A DNA stretch of 39,619 bases from Pseudanabaena biceps PCC 7429. GTDB lineage: Bacteria; Cyanobacteriota; Cyanobacteriia; Pseudanabaenales; Pseudanabaenaceae. Shown here in pieces: positions 34,876-39,619 of the stretch (within the stretch, counting starts at the first letter, position 1; each line of letters opens with the position of its first letter). The position numbers and the translations under genes are program-made. The DNA lies in the NCBI RefSeq assembly GCF_000332215.1, contig NZ_ALWB01000015.1, positions 1 through 39,619 of the forward strand, given 5' to 3'. The notes beneath the pieces are model-generated. The model was not told where the DNA came from and ran no database searches. It saw nothing but the letters and a program-made list of their open reading frames with translations.

Positions 34876-35055
34876 AACGTGAGTTCGAGATAATTTGAAA
34901 CGGGCTTTGAGAAAGGGTTTGCTTAGCAAACCCTTTCTCAAAGCCCAAAAGTAAAAGCCTTGCGCAGCAAGGCTTTTACTTTTGTTTGCAAACCCTTATT
35001 AGGTTAGGTTTTTAATTCACCGCAGTGTTTACACATTTCAGTAAATTGTGATACC
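34876..35055. repeat. Family A element running into a family B half
   Basis: The left end AACGTGAGTTCGAGATAA, hairpin 1 (GGGCTTTGAGAAAGGG...) and hairpin 2 (AAAAGTAAAAGCCTTGC-GCA) are intact. Instead of the right A end, the sequence changes at about 34985 into the B linker (GCAAACCCTTATTAGGTTAG) and a decayed AATTCAC hairpin. This is a composite joined inside the A element. Confidence 0.85.
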
Positions 35056-35090
35056 GCGCCGTAAGTGTCTGGGCAGCTTCATTTTTATTT

Positions 35091-35666
35091 TTAATGTTTT
35101 TTGACATCATGGGGTTGAATTACCCCATAACCACCATGATTTCGTTCATAGACAACGTTGATTTCCCCTGTATCAGCATTGCGGAAAACATAGAAATCAT
35201 GGTCGATTAACTCTAGACGCTCTAGAGCCTCATCAACGGATAGGGCGGGCATGGCAAAATACTTATTTCGCACAACTTGAGAAGGTAATTCAACCACCCG
35301 ATTGTCGTTTGGCAATGGTAAAGGAGGTTGTTCGAGTACCGCAACACTAGTTTTTGCCGCCGCTCGCTCGGTCTTGCGCTCCTTAAATTTACGCAACTTG
35401 CGTGAGATTTTGTCAGCTACTAGATCGATGCTGGCATACAAATTCTCACTCTTCTCCTCAGCGCGGATCACCGATCCATTGGCGTACACTGTTACTTCTG
35501 CCGATTGACTAGAAGCAATGCGAGGGTTACGAGCCACTGAGAGATGGACATCCACCTCGGTCGTTAATGCTTGGAAATGGCTCACCGCTTTGTCGATCTT
35601 TTGCTCGACATATTCGCGGATGGCTTCCGTGACTTCAATATTCTTGCCTTGAATTACAAGTTTCAT
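35091..35666 (-). CDS. lrtA: Light-repressed protein A / long ribosome hibernation factor
   Basis: The ATG at 35666 gives 191 residues, with GAGG about 8 bp upstream; a TTG at 35702 is unlikely. The N-terminal ribosome-binding domain (about 1-100) begins [20 protein letters not shown] and contains [22 protein letters not shown] variable linker follows, then a C-terminal dimerisation domain (about 135-185) with [20 protein letters not shown] and [10 protein letters not shown]. The long form dimerises ribosomes into inactive 100S particles. In cyanobacteria the gene is known as a transcript that accumulates in the dark. It is divergent from pgi. Confidence 0.95.
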   Translation of the reverse strand: MKLVIQGKNIEVTEAIREYVEQKIDKAVSHFQALTTEVDVHLSVARNPRIASSQSAEVTVYANGSVIRAEEKSENLYASIDLVADKISRKLRKFKERKTERAAAKTSVAVLEQPPLPLPNDNRVVELPSQVVRNKYFAMPALSVDEALERLELIDHDFYVFRNADTGEINVVYERNHGGYGVIQPHDVKKH

Positions 35667-36030
35667 CTTTATAACCTCGCTTCTGAGTTCCAAATCAGCC
35701 AAAATAAAGTTGTGGCGCGTAATCTTGTTTTAATTACCCCATTACGCCGAATAGCTGATTTGGCTATGCGATCACCATAACACTTTGCTAGGGTCAGTAA
35801 GCCAACTTTGATGTACTTCTTAACGTAGATTTAATAACCAAATTCGATGTTTTTCAAGCTACAGCCGCGAAAAACGCTAAATCTAAAAATCAGAGATCAA
35901 CTTGACCAGCCAAATCTGTACAAATAACTTCAAACAAGGTTGCTACTTATCACTTACGATTGGCATTGTGTATCGCCTGTTTTAAGCTATTCACATCTAA
36001 GCTATTTAGAAAAAGCAAAGTGAGGTTCGT
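35667..36030. other. Divergent regulatory gap between lrtA and pgi
   Basis: About 364 bp without a palindromic element, unlike most gaps of this size here. It should hold the lrtA promoter and leader on the minus strand and the pgi promoter on the plus strand. I could not assign either with confidence. Confidence 0.5.
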
Positions 36031-37623
36031 ATGAGTTCGGCTGTGGAACTGTGGCAACGTTATCAAGACTGGCTGTACTATCACGTAGATTTGGGTATCT
36101 ATGTGGATATCAGTCGGATTGGATTTACGCCAGACTTTATAACACAGATACAACCTAAGTTTGTCAAGGCTTTTGCAGATATGAAAGCCCTAGAGTCGGG
36201 CGCGATCGCCAATCCTGATGAGCACCGTATGGTTGGACATTACTGGTTGCGATCGCCTGAACTCGCCCCTACAGAAGAATTACGTCGAGATATTACGGAA
36301 ACTATTGATCGCATTGAAGATTTCACCCAAAAAGTCCATGCCGGGGATATTCATCCACCGACCGCCGACCGCTTTACCGACATTCTGTCCATTGGCATTG
36401 GTGGATCGGCTCTAGGTCCCCAATTTGTTGCCCAATGCTTTGCTAAGGCGGATGTGCCCCTCAAAATTAGCTTTCTGGACAACTCCGATCCCGATGGGAT
36501 CGATTTAGTGCTCGATCTATTAGGCGATCGCCTTAGCACCACCTTGGTTTTGGTTATCTCTAAATCTGGGGGCACGCCTGAAGCCGCTAATGCGATGAAA
36601 GAAGTTGAATTTGCTTTTAAAAAAGCAGGGTTAGACTTTGCCAAGCAAGCCATTGCGATCACAGGGGTCGGTAGTGCCTTGGAGAAATATGCGATCGGCA
36701 ATAATTGGCTCGATCAATTCCCCATGTACGACTGGATTGGTGGTAGAACCTCAGAACTATCGGCTGTTGGTCTGCTGCCTGCCGCTTTGCAAGGTATTAA
36801 TATTCGTGACATGTTGCGCGGCGCAAATTTAATGGATGCGGCTACTCGCAACGAGGATATGCGCCAAAATCCCGCCGCGTTGCTTGCTATGGCATGGTAC
36901 TTTGCGGGGAATGGCAAAGGCGAAAAAGACATGGTAGTCCTCCCCTATAAGGATCGACTTCTACTTTTTAGCCGTTATTTGCAACAACTAGTAATGGAAT
37001 CTCTTGGGAAAGAAAAAGATCTTGATGGCAATACCGTATATCAGGGGATTGCCGTCTATGGCAATAAAGGTTCTACCGACCAACATGCCTACGTACAACA
37101 ATTGCGTGAAGGCGTTCCTAACTTTTTTGCAACTTTCATCGAAGTTCTGCAAGATTCCGCCAAGACTCATCCTGAAGTTGAAGAAGGTGTGGTTACAGGT
37201 GATTACTTGTTAGGGTTTCTCCAAGGAACTCGCAGCGCCCTCTATGACAATGGTAGAGATTCAATTACAGTGACGATCCCCGTGGTATCCGAACTGACGG
37301 TCGGTGCGTTAATTGCCCTATACGAGCGGGCGGTGAGCTTCTATGCTTCCCTAGTCAATATCAATGCTTACCATCAGCCTGGAGTCGAGGCAGGTAAGAA
37401 AGCTGGCGCAAAAGTCCTTGCTTTGCAAAAGAAACTCGTTGACACCTTGCGATCGTCAACCGTATCTCTTTCATTACAAGAGATTGCTGTCAAAATAGAC
37501 GCTCTAGATGAAATTGAATCTCTGTATCATATTGCTCGGCATCTTCACGCCAATTGCAAAATTCTATTTGAAGGTGATTTATCTAAGCCCATGACTCTAA
37601 AATTGATGTTGATCCCTCAATAG
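36031..37623 (+). CDS. pgi: Glucose-6-phosphate isomerase
   Basis: This 530-residue protein starts at the ATG at 36031 with TGAGG 8 bp upstream. Sugar isomerase signatures include [16 protein letters not shown] (N-terminal SIS domain), [16 protein letters not shown] (phosphate-binding), [16 protein letters not shown] and the C-terminal [17 protein letters not shown] with catalytic His and Lys. It interconverts glucose-6-phosphate and fructose-6-phosphate, linking glycolysis, the oxidative pentose phosphate route and glycogen metabolism. Length and motifs match cyanobacterial and plant-type Pgi. It is monocistronic and followed by a strong hairpin. Confidence 0.97.
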   Translation: MSSAVELWQRYQDWLYYHVDLGIYVDISRIGFTPDFITQIQPKFVKAFADMKALESGAIANPDEHRMVGHYWLRSPELAPTEELRRDITETIDRIEDFTQKVHAGDIHPPTADRFTDILSIGIGGSALGPQFVAQCFAKADVPLKISFLDNSDPDGIDLVLDLLGDRLSTTLVLVISKSGGTPEAANAMKEVEFAFKKAGLDFAKQAIAITGVGSALEKYAIGNNWLDQFPMYDWIGGRTSELSAVGLLPAALQGINIRDMLRGANLMDAATRNEDMRQNPAALLAMAWYFAGNGKGEKDMVVLPYKDRLLLFSRYLQQLVMESLGKEKDLDGNTVYQGIAVYGNKGSTDQHAYVQQLREGVPNFFATFIEVLQDSAKTHPEVEEGVVTGDYLLGFLQGTRSALYDNGRDSITVTIPVVSELTVGALIALYERAVSFYASLVNINAYHQPGVEAGKKAGAKVLALQKKLVDTLRSSTVSLSLQEIAVKIDALDEIESLYHIARHLHANCKILFEGDLSKPMTLKLMLIPQ

Positions 37624-37664
37624 ATTGAGCTTTAGTCTTCCTTAACGTAAGTTTTGCTTAGGAC

Positions 37665-37723
37665 ATAAAACCCAAAAGACAAGTGGTGGAGCTTTGCTCC
37701 GCCACTTGTCTTTTGGGTTTTAT
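37665..37723 (+). terminator. Hairpin downstream of pgi
   Basis: 28-bp arms (37665-37692 and 37696-37723) surround TTT; the one mispair is U-G in plus-strand RNA. The loop-proximal part is GTGGTGGAGC-TTT-GCTCCGCCAC. It starts 42 bp after the pgi stop and ends in a TTTTAT run. Confidence 0.7.
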
Positions 37724-37725
37724 AT

Positions 37726-37815
37726 AAATAGCTGGGCATAATCAAAACCTATAGCGCACGCTGCGCGTGCGCTATAGGTTTTTGGGTTTTATATTTAATT
37801 GTGCTTAGCTATTTA
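37726..37815. repeat. Family C element
   Basis: Ends AATAGCTGGGCATAATCA and the inverse GTGCTTAGCTATTTA. The perfect central hairpin CCTATAGCGCACGC-TGC (37748-37778) differs by a few paired changes from the C copy at 4184-4214. Confidence 0.87.
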
Positions 37816-37817
37816 AC

Positions 37818-37918
37818 ACCAATTCACGAAAATGTGACAACACTTTTGTAGATTAAAAACTAAATCTAGTAAGGGTTTTCAAGTTAAGAAATGGCGTAGC
37901 CATTTCTTAACTTGGTAT
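37818..37918. repeat. Family B element
   Basis: A decayed AATTCACGAAAATGT hairpin, the linker AAATCTAGTAAGGGTTTTC and a perfect AAGTTAAGAAATGGC-GTA hairpin. Its edge GGTAT meets the stop codon (37918-37920) of the minus-strand reductase. Confidence 0.87.
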
Positions 37919-38724
37919 TATTTAGATGATAAGTTCAATTGATAGCGCAAAAATAGTTCCGAATCGTGGTGATAAAGCGATCGCAATTTGAGTTTTGGTA
38001 AATCACTCCCACCGAGCCCGAAGCCTGTGCCACCTAAAACCGTCATATTATCCACACCGCCCACTAGGTGAGGCGATAAGGTCAAAAATAGCTCGTCAGC
38101 TAAGCCCTGTGAGACTAGCGAATAATTTAAACTGGGACCACCTTCCACTAAGAGCCGCTTTACCCCAAGTTGCTCGAACAGCCGTGATAAGCCCAGCTTG
38201 AGATCGATCTGGCGATCGCGGGTTGGAAATCGAAAAATTTGCGCCTTCTCCGTCAGCCAATCCGCAATCTTGGTATCCTCACCCGTTAAGACAACTCGTA
38301 GGTCTTTACCCGCATCCCAAAAACGATGATCGCTCGGCAAATCACCTGAAGTGCTAATCACTATGCCGAGGGGTTGAGGTTGGGGGAAATTCTTTTGACG
38401 TTCCTCAGCTAATTCGGGAGGGATGGTAGGAATGAAGGCATCATGGCGCAATGTCGTTCCACCCGCTAACACAGCATCAAATTGCGATCGCAATCTTTTC
38501 ATTAGTAGGCGATCGGGGCGCGATCCTAAACCTGTTAGTTGACCAGCATAGGTTGTGGCTTTCCCATCGACGCTAGACACCATATTAAAGACGATATAGG
38601 GACGCTTTAAAAACTGCTGGCGATCGCCTAAATTCTCACAATCAAAAGCTATGCCTGTGGTAGGAAATCCCAATTCTTCAAAGTTATAGATGCGATCGTG
38701 AGAGGAAAATAGGCAGTTGTACAT
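37918..38724 (-). CDS. RibD C-terminal-domain (pyrimidine reductase-like) protein
   Basis: This 268-residue protein has the RibD-C/dihydrofolate-reductase-like fold: RPYIVFNMVSSVDGKATT, the nucleotide-binding FDAVLAGGTTLRHD, LLVEGGPSLNYSLVSQGLADE and LFLTLSPHLVGG. RibD reductases convert diamino-ribosylamino-uracil phosphate to the ribityl form in riboflavin synthesis. This protein lacks an attached deaminase domain, so it is either a stand-alone pyrimidine reductase or a related NADPH reductase. No rib genes are adjacent. The ATG at 38724 is followed upstream by a 12-bp repeat expansion rather than a clear ribosome site. Confidence 0.87.
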   Translation of the reverse strand: MYNCLFSSHDRIYNFEELGFPTTGIAFDCENLGDRQQFLKRPYIVFNMVSSVDGKATTYAGQLTGLGSRPDRLLMKRLRSQFDAVLAGGTTLRHDAFIPTIPPELAEERQKNFPQPQPLGIVISTSGDLPSDHRFWDAGKDLRVVLTGEDTKIADWLTEKAQIFRFPTRDRQIDLKLGLSRLFEQLGVKRLLVEGGPSLNYSLVSQGLADELFLTLSPHLVGGVDNMTVLGGTGFGLGGSDLPKLKLRSLYHHDSELFLRYQLNLSSK

Positions 38725-38730
38725 AATCTC

Positions 38731-38802
38731 CTAATAAAGCTTCTGATAAAGCTCATAATAAAGCTCCCAATAAGCCTCCCAATAAGCCTCCACTAAGGCA
38801 AG
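38731..38802. repeat. Six 12-bp degenerate repeats upstream of RibD-C gene
   Basis: Consecutive 12-bp units: CTAATAAAGCTT, CTGATAAAGCTC, ATAATAAAGCTC, CCAATAAGCCTC (twice) and CACTAAGGCAAG. They begin 6 bp upstream of the start codon on the minus strand, so they form the leader. Two neighbouring units are identical, pointing to recent expansion. Confidence 0.92.
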
Positions 38803-38851
38803 TAAAATCAGCGAGCGATTTTGCTTGCCTAAAAACGAGGAGCTTAAAAAA

Positions 38852-39427
38852 TTATTGCTTCACCAATTTTACTGGCTGACCATCCGCCTGTAGTTCTTTG
38901 CCATCGGCAGAGAGCGTATAAGGAACCTTGGGAGCGGCTTGAGGTGGCTTTTCTCCATTCACTGATTCCACTTGAGAAAAAGCTTTGCCATCTTCGATCG
39001 TAAATTTACCAACGGTCTTGATTTCTTGTACTTCGTCCTTAGTAGAAACTGCCTTGAGATTGGCTTCAAAAGAACCTTCAGGCTTGATCGTCCATTTACC
39101 TGTTACAGACTTAACGCCTTCTTTTTCAGCTTCAGCCAAAACTTTAGGATCTAAAACTACGTTATATTCCCCAGCAATTTTATCAAGGCTAGCAGGAGTT
39201 TTATTTGATGATGATTCGGTAGGTTTTGCGGAGGGAGATGCCGATGCGGAGGGAGATGCTGATGCAGAAGGAGATGCCGATGCGGAGGCAGTAGGCTTAG
39301 CGGTGGCTTTAGTTTCGGTTGCGGTTGGTGCAGGTGGTTGCTGGCAGGATGACACGACCGCAACACAACTAACAGCGATCGCGGCAAGGATACTTTGCTT
39401 TAAGGAATAATTGAGTGATTTTTTCAC
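38852..39427 (-). CDS. Low-complexity-linker lipoprotein of unknown function
   Basis: GTG start at 39427; no in-frame ATG gives a signal peptide. The 191-residue product starts MKKSLNYSLKQSILAAIAV and reaches lipobox VSSC with the lipidated Cys at residue 28. An Ala/Ser/Pro/Thr linker follows, with repeated SASASP units (about 45-70), then a globular part of about 110 residues with alternating short strands (SVTGKWTIKPEGSFEAN, VGKFTIEDGKAFSQVE). I do not recognise the domain. It probably is anchored in a membrane and exposed to the periplasm. The linker codons are themselves short DNA repeats, so length variation among strains is likely. Confidence 0.8.
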   Translation of the reverse strand: MKKSLNYSLKQSILAAIAVSCVAVVSSCQQPPAPTATETKATAKPTASASASPSASASPSASASPSAKPTESSSNKTPASLDKIAGEYNVVLDPKVLAEAEKEGVKSVTGKWTIKPEGSFEANLKAVSTKDEVQEIKTVGKFTIEDGKAFSQVESVNGEKPPQAAPKVPYTLSADGKELQADGQPVKLVKQ

Positions 39428-39564
39428 GATTAATTTGGAGGTGTAATTGACGGTAAGTGACTTGAGTTACTCGATATTATGCAAGATACTCTACGCATTA
39501 TTTTTTTAGCAAATCTTTTGCATCATAACCTATCGTCAGATCGCGATCGACTTCTATCCATAAG

Positions 39565-39619
39565 TAACGTCAGTTCGGGTTAAGCTGGCAAATTTTAAAA
39601 GCCCAAAAGTAAAAGCCTT
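39565..39619. repeat. Family A element, cut by window end
   Basis: The left end TAACGTCAGTTCGGGTTAAG and the first half of hairpin 2 (AAAAGTAAAAGCCTT) are visible. The sequence is identical, over the shared part, to the A half at 18285-18335, which suggests recent or homogenised copies. Confidence 0.9.

Larger units (their letters stand above)
34688..35090. other. Intergenic repeats between lrtA and queF
   Basis: The gap holds the hairpin at 34774-34806 and the A/B composite at 34876-35055. No gene is visible. QueF expression must start within or read through this repeat block. Confidence 0.7.

Noticed and set aside
1-39619. tRNA or rRNA genes
   Set aside because: No cloverleaf with a GGTTCGAATCC-type arm or rRNA signature was recognised by eye; a tRNA scan would be decisive.

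Overview
The window looks like cyanobacterial chromosome. Evidence: the HIP1 octamer GCGATCGC recurs throughout, and there are a carboxysome shell protein (CcmK type), a ferredoxin-dependent glutamate synthase, a light-repressed LrtA-type protein, a GvpK gas-vesicle protein and a CYP110-like P450. A Pseudanabaena-like filamentous cyanobacterium is my guess from gene content and repeat style; no rRNA or other marker is present to settle it.

Layout. 1-5.4 kb: geranylgeranyl-reductase-type flavoprotein (-), membrane hybrid histidine kinase (+), lipoprotein (-), then a two-gene overlapping unit, MAPEG protein plus DUF1499 protein (+). 5.4-8.4 kb: a dense palindrome array, ccmK-like gene, aroQ and a cytosine-deaminase-like amidohydrolase. 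8.5-16.8 kb: two very large hybrid kinases flanking a TldD-type protease. 17.1-18.2 kb: an ABC ATPase overlapping an orphan gvpK. 18.3-19.5 kb: a frameshifted IS (ISKra4-like). 19.6-27.3 kb: Fd-GOGAT, P450 and a tandem universal stress protein. 27.7-31.8 kb: an FHA-PBP1 fusion, HU and a GT2 glycosyltransferase. 32.3-35.7 kb: tonB-like, exbD-like, queF and lrtA, all on the minus strand. 36.0-39.4 kb: pgi, a RibD-C reductase and a low-complexity lipoprotein. The genes are mostly unrelated housekeeping and signalling units. The only tight operon signals are MAPEG/DUF1499 (8-bp overlap) and ABC/gvpK (4-bp overlap).

The most striking content is between the genes. Nearly every larger gap is filled by modular palindromic elements. 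I sort them by ends into five families. A has ends like AACGTCAGTTCGGGTTAA. B is a two-hairpin element around a linker like AAACCTAGTAAGGGTTTT. C has ends like TAAGTAGCTAGGCATAATTA. D runs from TTACAGC to GCGCTGTAA. E has ends ACTCCCTTCC. Several families keep a fixed frame while the internal hairpin differs from copy to copy. Hairpin arms covary, elements are chained in recurring order, and some are interrupted by other mobile DNA (a 113-bp MITE with TTA target duplication inside a B copy; an IS inside an A copy). Several hairpins abut or contain stop codons. A second theme is 11- to 14-bp tandem direct repeats at gene starts and ends. No tRNA, rRNA, CRISPR array or prophage was recognised.
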